A stretch of DNA of 24,585 bases from a virus, in IMG/VR virus record IMGVR_UViG_3300037189_012917, positions 1 to 24,585 of that record. The stretch is one strand, 5' to 3'. Under the pieces are notes generated by a model. The model had not been told where the DNA came from, did no database searches, and saw nothing but the letters and a program-made list of their open reading frames with translations. Below, in pieces: positions 16,603 through 24,585 of this stretch; within the stretch, counting starts at the first letter, position 1; every line of letters begins with the position of its first letter. Made by a program: the position numbers and the translations under genes.

Positions 16603-18567
16603 TTATTTTGCAGTCCAACCAGTGTTTCCTGAACCGCTGGTTTTTACCCAAAGAGTAGTCGATGTGCTACCATTTAGGTTTGTGTATATGCTGCCAACAA
16701 AAGCAGTAATAACTCCTTCTGGAGACCCAAGCCCAGACAAGATTTTTGCACCAGTTGAAAGCTCAATGCTCTTATCTGCTCCATTTAAGGAAATAACATT
16801 TGTAGCGCCTTGATAGAAGCCACAGTTATTGTTTGGCTGCATTTGCCAAGACCAATTTGTGTTTGCGTTAATTAACGCAAAAGATGGAAGGCCAGTTGAG
16901 TTTGCTTTTGCGGTAAAGAAATTTGATTGAATTGCTATTCCGTAATCAATTCCAGTTTTATCTGGATTGATATTAAAATTTCCGGTTGGAACCAATGAAA
17001 TTTTATTTCCAGCATTTACTCCTGCTCCCTCATTTACATTTGCTGTTTTAACAGAGGCTATAGAAATCCTGTTCAGGAAATATCCACCTCCAACAACATT
17101 GAAGTCATATGTTGCATCAGTTGGATTGCTCCACAAAACACACTTTTCAGCAACATTGTATCCAGACCTAAATTGAGCGGCTGAAACTATCCCTTTATTT
17201 TGCTCAAACCAGCAACTATCAAGCAAGCATCCGTTAATTACAGTTCCGGGATGGCCGGAACCAATATTGTATCCAACAAAAATAGCCCCGTGCGTTGCAT
17301 CTCCAATTGTCGTTCCATTCACCTCAAATCCACAGTGTTTAAACTGAATATGAACACAGTGGTCCATTGTCACTGCACACGTTGAATTGAGTTGAATCAC
17401 ACATCCAAGAAATACTATTGAATTGGATGTCGGAGACGAAGGGAATGAAGGGTTTGCCAGCTTGTTTACGTTTAACCCAATGATGTTGTTCTCAAGATAG
17501 GAATCGTAGACTGCACCAAAATAGCTAGACTTAACAACAAGCCCAATGTTGGAATTTCTGCACGCAACATTGTTTACCTGAAACCTTGATGTGTCGTTTA
17601 GTTCTATTCCAGCAGATGCGTTGCTGGTTCCATTCCCGTCAAAAGCAATGTTGGATATAATGCAATTTGGAAAATTAACACCAGAGCCATCTGCATTTAT
17701 TTTTAACACTGGAATTGCAGCTCCTCCAGAAATCTTTTTAATAGTGGTTTTCTCTTTACCATCGCCAAGCAACACAAGTGGTTTTGCGTTTGCCGGAGTG
17801 TAAGAAAGACCACTGACCATATAAGTTCCAACTGGAACTTTTATGGCTTTGTTTTCTTGAGACGCAACATTGAATGCTGCATTAAATGCTTGCGTATCAT
17901 CCGTCACCCCATCCCCCACCGCTCCAAAGTCTTTTACAGACACGCTCTCGCGGGCCTTCTCTTGGATGTTCCGCGTGACAGCACCTGTCCCGGCCTGCAC
18001 AAAGGACACCTGCGACCCAGGTACTTGATTGCCGGTGACGACGGCCCCACCCTGGAACAAGAACTCATCCCCGGCAGCCGCTGCTGTCGTCAGCGTCACC
18101 GTGGAGCTGTTGGTCTCGAGGTAGTCCGTCCCCAGCGTCAGCCTGAGCCCGTTCCGATACACTTGAAGCGTGTCCGTCGCCGGTAGGTAAGTGAACGTGG
18201 TAAGCGTAAAGGTGACCTGCCCCGCGGTGGCCGTGATGACCTGGGTGGAGATGTCGAACACCGACGTAGGTGCATCGGTCTGGTCAAAAGCCGCGAACAC
18301 GAACACGCGGTTCCGGTTCCGCACCGTGATGCTGTAGGTATCCGCAGACACGTACATGCGGCTGGGGCTGCCGTTGCGGCTCGCGTAGCCTCCCACCGTG
18401 CGGATTGGCTGTGCGGCCGGTACGGTCAGTGCCGCGTCCCAGAACACATTGATGGGCGCCGACTCCGGGTTCAGGTTAGACTGCCCGATGTAGATGTAGC
18501 CGGCCTCGAGCGGAGTGCCGTCGAGGTCGTTGAAGACCGGGAAAGGTGAGACGATGGAAGAGGGCAT
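16603..18567 (-). CDS. Tailspike with P22-type head-binding domain and beta-helix
   Basis: A 654-residue receptor-binding protein. Residues 1-95 (SPFPVFNDLDGTPLEAGYIYIGQSNLNPESAPINVFWD, then the TVPAAQPIRTVGGY and MYVSADTYSITVRN segments) are the P22-tailspike-like head-binding domain that attaches to the tail hub. Residues about 107-173 form a small beta domain (VYRNGLRLTLGTDY). SVKDFGAVGDGVTDD (210-224) opens a Pectate_lyase_3-type beta-helix likely to contact or cleave host surface polysaccharide. The end GSIYTNLNGSTSTTLWVKTSGSGNTGWTAK is common in phage spikes. GC content changes sharply at the domain border: line 18361-18420 is 75% GC, line 16921-16980 is 25% GC. It starts at a TAATG overlap with the 849-residue gene. 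Confidence 0.88.
   Translation of the reverse strand: MPSSIVSPFPVFNDLDGTPLEAGYIYIGQSNLNPESAPINVFWDAALTVPAAQPIRTVGGYASRNGSPSRMYVSADTYSITVRNRNRVFVFAAFDQTDAPTSVFDISTQVITATAGQVTFTLTTFTYLPATDTLQVYRNGLRLTLGTDYLETNSSTVTLTTAAAAGDEFLFQGGAVVTGNQVPGSQVSFVQAGTGAVTRNIQEKARESVSVKDFGAVGDGVTDDTQAFNAAFNVASQENKAIKVPVGTYMVSGLSYTPANAKPLVLLGDGKEKTTIKKISGGAAIPVLKINADGSGVNFPNCIISNIAFDGNGTSNASAGIELNDTSRFQVNNVACRNSNIGLVVKSSYFGAVYDSYLENNIIGLNVNKLANPSFPSSPTSNSIVFLGCVIQLNSTCAVTMDHCVHIQFKHCGFEVNGTTIGDATHGAIFVGYNIGSGHPGTVINGCLLDSCWFEQNKGIVSAAQFRSGYNVAEKCVLWSNPTDATYDFNVVGGGYFLNRISIASVKTANVNEGAGVNAGNKISLVPTGNFNINPDKTGIDYGIAIQSNFFTAKANSTGLPSFALINANTNWSWQMQPNNNCGFYQGATNVISLNGADKSIELSTGAKILSGLGSPEGVITAFVGSIYTNLNGSTSTTLWVKTSGSGNTGWTAK
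17897..17928. repeat. Spike-module repeat, copy in tailspike gene
   Basis: Partner of 16498-16529 (30/32 identical). It lies at the border of the GC-rich head-binding part and the AT-rich beta-helix part, in the DNA for FGAVGDGVTDD. It could serve as a recombination site for exchanging spike modules. Confidence 0.85.
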
Positions 18568-21116
18568 TACTTGGACTCCTGTTGAGGTTGCTCTTGGTCG
18601 AGTGTAAAGAAAGTGGATCTGGCCGCAGCAGGTATGTTCGCGGCATTAGCAAACTTAACAAAGGCAGGAGATGATGCCACTTTCCTGGCAGCAGGAGCAA
18701 ACTTATTGGGATCAGCCTTACTGATTTTCACCATTTCCAAAAATGGTCCAGAAGAAAGAAGGTCGTCAGCAGCCTGTAATGGAGCGGCCTTTGCGTTTAA
18801 GAAGTGAGTTCCAAAAAGACCAAGTAAGCCACCTTTGTATGTCAAAACATAGTTTGCAACTTTCTGAAGTAAAGGGGCGCTCTCTTTAAGAGCCTCAGCC
18901 AAAGCTCCGGTTCCAATTCGTTCTTCTAAGCCTTTGACGTAGTTTTTTGAAAGCATGGCAAGTGCATCAAGCTCTTTCCTCGTCTCTGCTGGAATGTTTG
19001 AAAAGATTGCTGTCTTGGCAACCGAGTTTTTTTCGAGCCCAGACATAAAGTTGGAGAACAACTTTGGGTTAAAGGTGCCGTCTGAGTTTGCCCTAGAGAA
19101 CATTGAGGTTATACCAGAGACGATTACATCTTCGCGGAACTCTTTTGGGATCGCGTTAATCAGATTTACCAATTTATCTGAATCAGCTTTTCCAATAACA
19201 GACAAAGCCGGACGCATCCCTTTGGTTACAAAGCTTTTGTCCAGTTGCTTTCCAAAGAGATCAATCATCTGGTCTTCAAGATCCTTACGCTGTTGCACCA
19301 AGGCCTTTGCTTCATCAACTAAATCCCTGTGCCCAAGAGCTTCAGCTACAGCATTCTGGTCTTTAGTTAGACGCTTGTAGTATTCTTTTGCCAGTCCCTT
19401 ATCGGCGTCTGAAAAAACAGTCTCTCCTCTTGTTTTTGCTCCGACAAGTTTTCTTGTTTCGTCGTAAGTGAAGTAATTCTTTGGTTCTGCTGCGCTTTTT
19501 GGAATATCAATTTTTGCCAACTCTTCACTAAGGGTTGTTCCATTTCTTGCAGACAAAAACGAAGCCTGTCTTTTTATGTCTTCTGGAATTGCAGACAAAA
19601 CAGGCTTTCCGGCGAGCGAAAGAATCTTTTTGTCTAAAGAGGTGAGCTGCTCAAAATCTCCTCCAAAATCTGCAAGTCTTTTTTTTGCAAAAGCAACAGC
19701 TTCCCCATTAGGCACAGGAGTCCTAGCGGGAATAAGTTTCGGAAGTTCTTCGTTGTAAATTTTATTCGCCGCAGCCTGCAAGTCATCAACAGTTGACTTC
19801 ATACTGTTACGCATCTCGGCATTAAGTTCACTCAAGTCTTTTGCGCCCCATTTCTGAGCAAGATCCAAAGCCTTATCTTTAAGGGCCTGAACATCAGCGG
19901 CCACCTGCATTCCAGTCTGAGATCCTCGAGCAGATTGAACCCCAAAGTAAATCGACTGCGCTTGAGGATTTTTGCTTAACATAGCAGGGCTCATGTTCTC
20001 TACATCGAGCCCTAATGTTTTTGCTGCTTGCAACGTATCAGGATCTGCTGCATACGCCTGAGCGATCTCCTGCAATGCTTTTGTTTTCAGAATCGGCACT
20101 CTCCCTCCGGCCTGCTGAAGAGCTTTAGTAATGTGACCTGACGGAGTAAAAAACTGCTTAACAGCCGATCCAACTGCTTTTACTCCAGATAAAGCCGCTC
20201 CTGGGACAACTGCTCCAACCAATCCTGCCGTGATTTGCCCACCCATCCCGGCCCCCTGTTGCCTTGCTTCTTCACTTGCAAGTGCTCCAACAGTTCCTCC
20301 AACGGCCTGAGCAACAGGATTTGCGGCCAGAAACTGACCGACCTTTGCAACCTTAGGCGCGGCAGACATCGCAAGTTGCCTTCCAAAGGCAGTTCCACTC
20401 ATCGAGGACGCCAGTCCCTTTGCCCCTGCTTCCATTGACTGCTCTGATGCCGTAACAGATTCCGGAACTCCATACTGACTCAAAAGCTGTTGTACCACTT
20501 CATCTGGAGTAGAGACGTTTGCGCCAAACAGCTTATTGAATCCAGACACCAACAAGTTAGCTCCCTCCATTGCTGCCGGGCCAACCCTAGCTCCAATAGC
20601 AGCGCCCGCCGGCGACCTCGAAATTAGTCCGCCAAGAAGCGCCCCGCCAGCAGCCCCAGCGGCTGTAGGTGCAACTCCACGCAATGCAGCGGCAGCTAGG
20701 TTCTGCTCACGTTCCTGACCTGCAATAGCAGATCCAAAAGCAACAGCAGCAATCGCGTTAGCATCTCCAGAAACAGCTCTCTTAACAGTGTCAATTGAAC
20801 CAGCAAGAGGCACCTGTTCTACGGGAGGCATCTGCTGTGGCTGCATAGGCAAGCCTGCTTGCGGCAGTCCTGGCTGCGCCATAGTCTCAGGAGGTACTTG
20901 CGGCCCCTGTATCTCTGGTGCAGGTCGTCCGCCTCCTTCAAGTGGAGTGGTTAACAGGGTGCCAGATTCAATTGGCACTTGAGGTGCGACAGGTTGCTGG
21001 GTTGGTTCTCCGTACGTTGACTTATAATGCCCCATCGCGGCATCAACGGCGGACTTTTGGTCCGGCGCGTCAATGACGTACTCCTTGCCGTAAACGTCGA
21101 GAGTAAATTCAGGCAT
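18567..21116 (-). CDS. Large putative ejection (internal virion) protein
   Basis: An 849-residue protein and the largest here. The N-terminus MPEFTLDVYGKEYVIDAPDQKSAVDAAMGHYKSTYG is a small beta-alpha unit often seen at the start of phage ejection or tape-measure-like proteins. A Pro/Gln-rich linker (about 40-105) follows, then a long Gly/Ala-rich hydrophobic region (about 120-330, LRGVAPTAAGAAGGALLGGLISRSPAGAAIGARVG) that could insert in membranes, and a helical C-terminal half. Size and order (last of three such genes before the tailspike) fit a P22 gp16/T7 internal-core-type DNA ejection protein. No enzymatic motif is seen. Start in TAATATG context, 1 nt after the previous stop. Confidence 0.7.
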   Translation of the reverse strand: MPEFTLDVYGKEYVIDAPDQKSAVDAAMGHYKSTYGEPTQQPVAPQVPIESGTLLTTPLEGGGRPAPEIQGPQVPPETMAQPGLPQAGLPMQPQQMPPVEQVPLAGSIDTVKRAVSGDANAIAAVAFGSAIAGQEREQNLAAAALRGVAPTAAGAAGGALLGGLISRSPAGAAIGARVGPAAMEGANLLVSGFNKLFGANVSTPDEVVQQLLSQYGVPESVTASEQSMEAGAKGLASSMSGTAFGRQLAMSAAPKVAKVGQFLAANPVAQAVGGTVGALASEEARQQGAGMGGQITAGLVGAVVPGAALSGVKAVGSAVKQFFTPSGHITKALQQAGGRVPILKTKALQEIAQAYAADPDTLQAAKTLGLDVENMSPAMLSKNPQAQSIYFGVQSARGSQTGMQVAADVQALKDKALDLAQKWGAKDLSELNAEMRNSMKSTVDDLQAAANKIYNEELPKLIPARTPVPNGEAVAFAKKRLADFGGDFEQLTSLDKKILSLAGKPVLSAIPEDIKRQASFLSARNGTTLSEELAKIDIPKSAAEPKNYFTYDETRKLVGAKTRGETVFSDADKGLAKEYYKRLTKDQNAVAEALGHRDLVDEAKALVQQRKDLEDQMIDLFGKQLDKSFVTKGMRPALSVIGKADSDKLVNLINAIPKEFREDVIVSGITSMFSRANSDGTFNPKLFSNFMSGLEKNSVAKTAIFSNIPAETRKELDALAMLSKNYVKGLEERIGTGALAEALKESAPLLQKVANYVLTYKGGLLGLFGTHFLNAKAAPLQAADDLLSSGPFLEMVKISKADPNKFAPAARKVASSPAFVKFANAANIPAAARSTFFTLDQEQPQQESK

Positions 21117-21117
21117 A

Positions 21118-22605
21118 TTATCGTACGCTCTTGATGGTTACTCCAGCCGGAGGTGCATATGTAGGCGCAATTGGAGGAGTTCCAGTAATCTTGTCGGTCG
21201 GGGTAGGAGGCAGCGTGCTCTTCCTTCTTGACGGCGGCCCAGGTGGATTTTGAGGCCCAGATGGAGCAGAAGTCTCTGGAGGAGGAATCAGCTCGGAGAC
21301 TGCTGTTTTCCACCACTGATTAAATCCCATGCCCTTTGCAACATCCATCCCTAGAACAGAAATGTTCTGCCTTGAGTTTCCAAGGTTCCCATTTGCCGAA
21401 AGCCAAGCTGCTGTGGCTTCTTGATATTTTGAATCGAGCTGATAAAGCCTTGCCATTGATTCAACAGCTTTTTTAAATTGTTCAGGACTTGCATTTTCTG
21501 AAGTTAGTCCTTCTTTTGCAAACTGAACATCTTGGTTTGAAGCGGACCCTGGAGGCAAATTTTTTGCTGCTTCAGAATTTTTAATTTTGATGAAATCTTT
21601 TTTTAGGGCTGTTATTTCATTCGCAAAAAGAGGGTATACATCTTTCACCTCTTTTTGTATCCAGCGGCTTATAAAATTTTTTGGAAGTTTAATTTCGCCA
21701 GTGTCTATTTTTTCAAGAATCCCATAAGCTAAATCTGACTTTTTCGTGTACTCAGTCGACTTGTCGACTGATTTAGCGATCAGATCTTTTGTAAAGACAT
21801 CTTTGATCTCAACTTGCCCTCTAGTGCTCTCTTGTGGAACTTTGATAGCCTTTGTAAAGTTATCAAAAGCCGTGTTATTGAAGCTTGAAAGCCAGACCAA
21901 AGCTTCAACTCCAGCAGCATCTGGATCAGTTTTTGCCGTCTCTAAATTTTTCTTCAACGCCTCAAGCTGAATTTTAGAAACACTATCATTTGGGTTTGCC
22001 TTTAGTTTTTCCTCAACAGCAGAAACATATTGCTCTAGCTTTGGGACAATCAACTGAGGCTTTCCTGAGTTTGCGGCAAAAGCCACATAACTCGAAGCTT
22101 CTGTCAAAAGCGGCACCGATGTCGGTTCATCTTTTCCAAACTTCTCAATCCCAGCAATAGCCTGCGGATCAGCTCCAGTGGCCAACATCTTGAGGCTTTT
22201 AAGGTCATCTTGAGTCCAAGATGTCGGAGAGTTTGCCATTTCGATCACTTTATTCTGATAAAGTGAATTAAGTTTATTCTTCTCTTGAATGGCAGTCAGG
22301 TTCTCTTTTGCTGCGGTTGTCTGAACACCAACAAGCCCGGTTCTGGCTTTAGCTTCTGCTGCCGATGCGTATGCTGATGTTTGGGCTGCCCTTGCCGAGT
22401 TAATCTGCTCCGTAAGCTGGTTTATCTCAAGCGGCTGCTTCTGTTGCAGAAACTCCGCCTGCTGCTTCTGTGCAGCGAGTTGCTGCTCCGCAAGCAATCC
22501 CTGCTGCTGAAGCCCCTTCATCTGCTGAATCCCAATCAGACTCTGAAGGAAGTTATTCGCCGGAGGCTGCGGGATATTGACGGTGTAATCGTAAGGTCCG
22601 GGCAT
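21118..22605 (-). CDS. Putative ejection (internal virion) protein, helical
   Basis: A 495-residue protein starting MPGPYDYTVNIPQPPANNFLQSLIGIQQMKG. A Gln/Ala/Leu-rich coiled-coil region (about 20-110) leads into a helical body and a Pro-rich C-terminus (PPPETSAPSGPQNPPGPPSRR...). The order and composition fit the second member of a P22 gp7/gp20/gp16-like ejection set, although sequence similarity is too weak to name it. The ATG at 22605 is chosen over 22617 because GGAG lies 6 nt upstream and the upstream stop is 1 nt away (TAATATG). The gene is AT-richer than the replication operon, which suggests separate origin. Confidence 0.68.
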   Translation of the reverse strand: MPGPYDYTVNIPQPPANNFLQSLIGIQQMKGLQQQGLLAEQQLAAQKQQAEFLQQKQPLEINQLTEQINSARAAQTSAYASAAEAKARTGLVGVQTTAAKENLTAIQEKNKLNSLYQNKVIEMANSPTSWTQDDLKSLKMLATGADPQAIAGIEKFGKDEPTSVPLLTEASSYVAFAANSGKPQLIVPKLEQYVSAVEEKLKANPNDSVSKIQLEALKKNLETAKTDPDAAGVEALVWLSSFNNTAFDNFTKAIKVPQESTRGQVEIKDVFTKDLIAKSVDKSTEYTKKSDLAYGILEKIDTGEIKLPKNFISRWIQKEVKDVYPLFANEITALKKDFIKIKNSEAAKNLPPGSASNQDVQFAKEGLTSENASPEQFKKAVESMARLYQLDSKYQEATAAWLSANGNLGNSRQNISVLGMDVAKGMGFNQWWKTAVSELIPPPETSAPSGPQNPPGPPSRRKSTLPPTPTDKITGTPPIAPTYAPPAGVTIKSVR

Positions 22606-22606
22606 A

Positions 22607-23368
22607 TTAAGCTCCAAATAAACTTCCCTTCAAGGCATCTGGGGATATGGCTTTTAGCATTGCAATATTTTGAATCCCACCTCCAAGACCGCCAGCAATG
22701 CCACTTAGCCCCTGAGCATATGCATTCGCGGCTCCGATCTGACCAGCGGCTTGAGCCTGACCTTGGCCGACTAGCAGATTTCCAATGTTCTGCGATGTTT
22801 GCTGCTGAAGTGCTGCTGTTCCGGCTGCTGATGCCTGCCCAACTCCAAGAAGGTTTTGAGCAGATTGAGACCCTAGCGTTGTCAATCCAGCCAGCTTGCC
22901 GTACTGAGACTCGATAAGCTGGTTCAGTAACGCCGGACGGAACTGCGCGAGTGCGGCCTGTACATTACCGCCACGAAGTCCCCCAGTAGCAGCCGCATTC
23001 TGAAGGATACCCTGCTCTCCCTGCCGAGCCAGTTCTTGGAACTGAGCGGATTGCTTGAGTTGATCAATAGCTGCCTGCTGCTCTGCGGCGCCGCGAAGAC
23101 CTGCAAGCCCCTGCATTCCTTGAAGAGCACCAGGTCCAGCCTGCACATACGGCTGAGTTAAGTTGGGGGCTCCTGCCTGAATATATGGCTGCAACAGTGT
23201 TCTAATCTCATCAAACTGACGACTCTGTTCAGCAATAGCAGCATCTTGTGCGGCAGCCTGTGTATTAGCCGCAGACTTAGCAGCAGATGATGCTTTCTTG
23301 GCGCCAAAAAGACCAGCTCCTGCTGTAAGTGCGCCCGCGCCTAAAATTCCTAATGCTGGGGATGGCAT
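22607..23368 (-). CDS. Putative DNA ejection protein
   Basis: A 253-residue protein. The hydrophobic Gly/Ala N-terminus MPSPALGILGAGALTAGAGLFGAKKASSAAKSA resembles the early part of phage ejection proteins. The middle GGLRGGNVQAALAQFRPALLNQLIESQYGKLAGLTTLGSQSAQNLLGVGQ (about 134-183) is the characteristic GLRGGN...L..QLI...Y..L.GL...G pattern of P22 gp7-type DNA transfer proteins. Ala/Gln-rich repeats form the rest. It probably leaves the virion with the DNA and crosses the envelope. A strong Shine-Dalgarno (AAAGGAG) lies before ATG, which overlaps the preceding gene by 19 nt. It is the first of three ejection-type genes. Confidence 0.8.
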   Translation of the reverse strand: MPSPALGILGAGALTAGAGLFGAKKASSAAKSAANTQAAAQDAAIAEQSRQFDEIRTLLQPYIQAGAPNLTQPYVQAGPGALQGMQGLAGLRGAAEQQAAIDQLKQSAQFQELARQGEQGILQNAAATGGLRGGNVQAALAQFRPALLNQLIESQYGKLAGLTTLGSQSAQNLLGVGQASAAGTAALQQQTSQNIGNLLVGQGQAQAAGQIGAANAYAQGLSGIAGGLGGGIQNIAMLKAISPDALKGSLFGA

Positions 23369-23811
23369 ACAAACTCCTTTCGGTATTCTTCAAAATCTTC
23401 TCCGTAGAGCTTCATCACGTCAGATGATAACTCGATGGCCTTTTCTGTTCCATGACAAAGCTGAACTGCAATCATGCAAAGGTCATAGAACCCAGCTCTC
23501 CAAACAAAAGACCTAGCATCTGCTTCGCCTGTTTTTTCTGCGCAGTCGCTACCCTGCCATTTCAAAATATTCACGGCCACAATCGGAATAAGCGTAGCTG
23601 CATTTGCAGAGAAGAAATGATTTAAAGGCATTGCTACAAGCGTGTTCCAGATGCACTTGTTTAAGTCTCCTCTATAAACAACGCCACCATCAGCAACATC
23701 GTCAAAGACTTGAATCGCATCGAACATCATCACCAACCACTCAACGGCAGACGCAGGCAACTGGAAGTGTTCTTCCAGATTCCGTCTTAACCATGTCGTA
23801 TCATCTGCCAT
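23350..23811 (-). CDS. Conserved phage structural-module protein of unknown function
   Basis: A 153-residue mostly helical protein starting MADDTTWLRRNLEEHFQLPASAVEWLVMMFDAIQVFDDVADGG. Recognisable conserved-looking parts are LPASAVEWLVMMFDAIQVFDDVADG (18-42), LIPIVAVNILKWQGSDCAEKTGEADARSFVWRAGFYDLCMIAVQL (about 72-117) and the C-terminal EEYRKEF. I recall this pattern in phages, always among virion genes, without a known role. It may be a minor virion or assembly protein. It starts at a TAATG overlap with the 23811 gene. Confidence 0.68.
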   Translation of the reverse strand: MADDTTWLRRNLEEHFQLPASAVEWLVMMFDAIQVFDDVADGGVVYRGDLNKCIWNTLVAMPLNHFFSANAATLIPIVAVNILKWQGSDCAEKTGEADARSFVWRAGFYDLCMIAVQLCHGTEKAIELSSDVMKLYGEDFEEYRKEFVCHPQH

Positions 23812-24146
23812 TAGGTCACTTCCCTCCCGGATGCGGTGATGGTAAGCGCAGAAGCTGTCCCTGCCAGCGTCGAGATGAAGCCGCCGGACTCGAGCACCTG
23901 GCCGACAAGCTCAGGGCACAGATAGGTCTCACCGGGCACAATCGAGCGAGCCTTGACGATCAGGTTCGCGGTGCCGGCACTGCCACCGGAAGCCACCAAG
24001 TTCACGCTAAAGGTGACATTCCCCGCGCTCGTGTTCGTCACCGTAAACTTGTCGATGATAGCCTTGCAGTTCGTAGCCGTGTACTGCGTGGTCTGCGCGT
24101 TCTCGGCTTGCTTGGCTGGGATGAGAGTTTTGACGGTGACTGCCAT
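23811..24146 (-). CDS. Small beta-sandwich virion protein
   Basis: A 111-residue protein. AKQAENAQTTQYTATNCKAIIDKFTVTNTSAGNVTFSVNLVASGGSAGTANLIVKARSIVPGETYLCPELVGQVLESGGFISTLAGTASALTITASGREVT matches a phage decoration or fibre-head type with a beta-sandwich pattern (IDKFTVTN, FSVNLV, SIVPGETY). The residues GETYLCPELVGQVLESGGFIST (about 72-93) are the most conserved-looking part. The exact location in the virion is unknown. TAATATG links it to the preceding gene. Confidence 0.7.
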   Translation of the reverse strand: MAVTVKTLIPAKQAENAQTTQYTATNCKAIIDKFTVTNTSAGNVTFSVNLVASGGSAGTANLIVKARSIVPGETYLCPELVGQVLESGGFISTLAGTASALTITASGREVT

Positions 24147-24147
24147 A

Positions 24148-24585
24148 TTAGGAGATGTTGTCGGTAACAGTAAGGATCAGCGATGGAATCGCGGGGACCG
24201 GTGAGCTTGCTGCCGAAGCAAAAATCTGGCAATGTGTGTCGTCCGTGCTCCACATCAACTCAAAATAATCGCCGGCGTTGATAGGCAGCACAAAGTTCCA
24301 CGCGGCAACCGTCTCAGCGTTGTTGCCTTGAATGCGAATCTTAGTGGCGGAGTCTGAGATGTCAACTCCGTTCACCCGACACCAGATGTAAACGGCCCCC
24401 ACGCCTCCAGTAGTTTTTTCAAGCTGCGCCGAGAACTGAAAGTTGTAATAGCCCTCTGTGTCGATGTACACCCGGCTGGTTGGTGTACCAGTGTACACGC
24501 CAAACGAAATGGTAGTCGTGTTCAGCGTCATTGGGTACGCCGTGTTGATAGCAGCAGCCGTCTGTGTAACGGTGGAGTGGAACGC
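24148..24585 (-). CDS. C1q-like beta-jelly-roll virion protein (5' end outside window)
   Basis: The frame is open from the right edge to the stop at 24148. Before the first internal Met (24531) it already reads AFHSTVTQTAAAINTAYP, which belongs to the same domain, so the gene is truncated here. The domain VYIDTEGYYNFQFSAQLEKTTGGVGAVYIWCRVNGVDISDSATKI...WNFVLPINAGDYFELMWSTDDTHCQIFA...PAIPSLILTVTDNIS is a TNF/C1q-like jelly roll common at the C-terminus of phage fibre and other virion proteins. It probably binds host or caps a trimer. The N-terminal part and total length are unknown. Confidence 0.75.
   Translation of the reverse strand, partial: AFHSTVTQTAAAINTAYPMTLNTTTISFGVYTGTPTSRVYIDTEGYYNFQFSAQLEKTTGGVGAVYIWCRVNGVDISDSATKIRIQGNNAETVAAWNFVLPINAGDYFELMWSTDDTHCQIFASAASSPVPAIPSLILTVTDNIS

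Noticed and set aside
16603-16813. Plus-strand frames opposite the tailspike (for example 16622-16813, 17857-18186)
   Set aside because: Antisense to a well-supported structural gene; no domains or start signals.

Overview
The window is a fragment of a tailed double-stranded DNA phage (Caudoviricetes) with a podovirus-like structural module. It carries no rRNA, tRNA, integrase, transposase or CRISPR array that I could see. The P22-type head-binding tailspike domain, the three-gene set that looks like ejection (internal virion) proteins, and a muramidase endolysin suggest a short-tailed phage of a Gram-negative host. The host cannot be named from the sequence. Both window edges cut genes: a cytosine-5 DNA methyltransferase at the left and a virion beta-sandwich protein at the right.

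Layout, left to right. Positions 1-154 (-) hold the start of the methyltransferase, followed by a spacer with an unusual alternating purine-pyrimidine block. Positions 410-808 (-) encode a small conserved phage protein of the terminase-small-subunit neighbourhood type. A divergent promoter region (809-953) leads to a plus-strand operon of five small genes (954-2447), ended by a strong terminator at 2486-2516. Positions 2517-2930 are C-rich, G-poor and apparently noncoding, with an 18-bp direct repeat, and precede a small two-helix membrane protein gene (2931-3308).

That gene converges on the minus-strand RusA resolvase (3305-3892). Next comes a hairpin-rich region packed with GTGTCC/GGACAC hexamers (3975-4314). 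The early/replication operon is transcribed leftward from about 12900 to 4217. Its genes, in order of transcription, encode an HTH regulator, a coiled-coil protein, a Sak4-like RecA-fold ATPase, a candidate ssDNA-binding protein, a DEAH helicase, seven small overlapping genes, a Cas4/AddB-like PD-(D/E)XK nuclease and a primase-helicase fusion. With RusA, this forms a coherent replication and recombination module.

A perfect 14-bp-stem bidirectional terminator (12941-12975) separates the early operon from the late operon, which is also transcribed leftward. From the right edge inward, the late operon encodes virion proteins, three ejection-type proteins, a tailspike, a second beta-helix protein, a lysis cassette of small membrane proteins, and a GH108-type endolysin.

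Two translation signals stand out. Most minus-strand genes use Shine-Dalgarno sequences or ATGA/TAATG coupling. In contrast, several plus-strand genes have G-free CA-rich leaders. The first genes of three transcription units (954, 12900, 3892) have a -10-like element ending only 5-6 nt before ATG, as expected for leaderless mRNAs. The best candidates for something undescribed are the hexamer/hairpin region next to the primase-helicase, the shared promoter motif of the two early units, and the telomere-like G-quadruplex leader.
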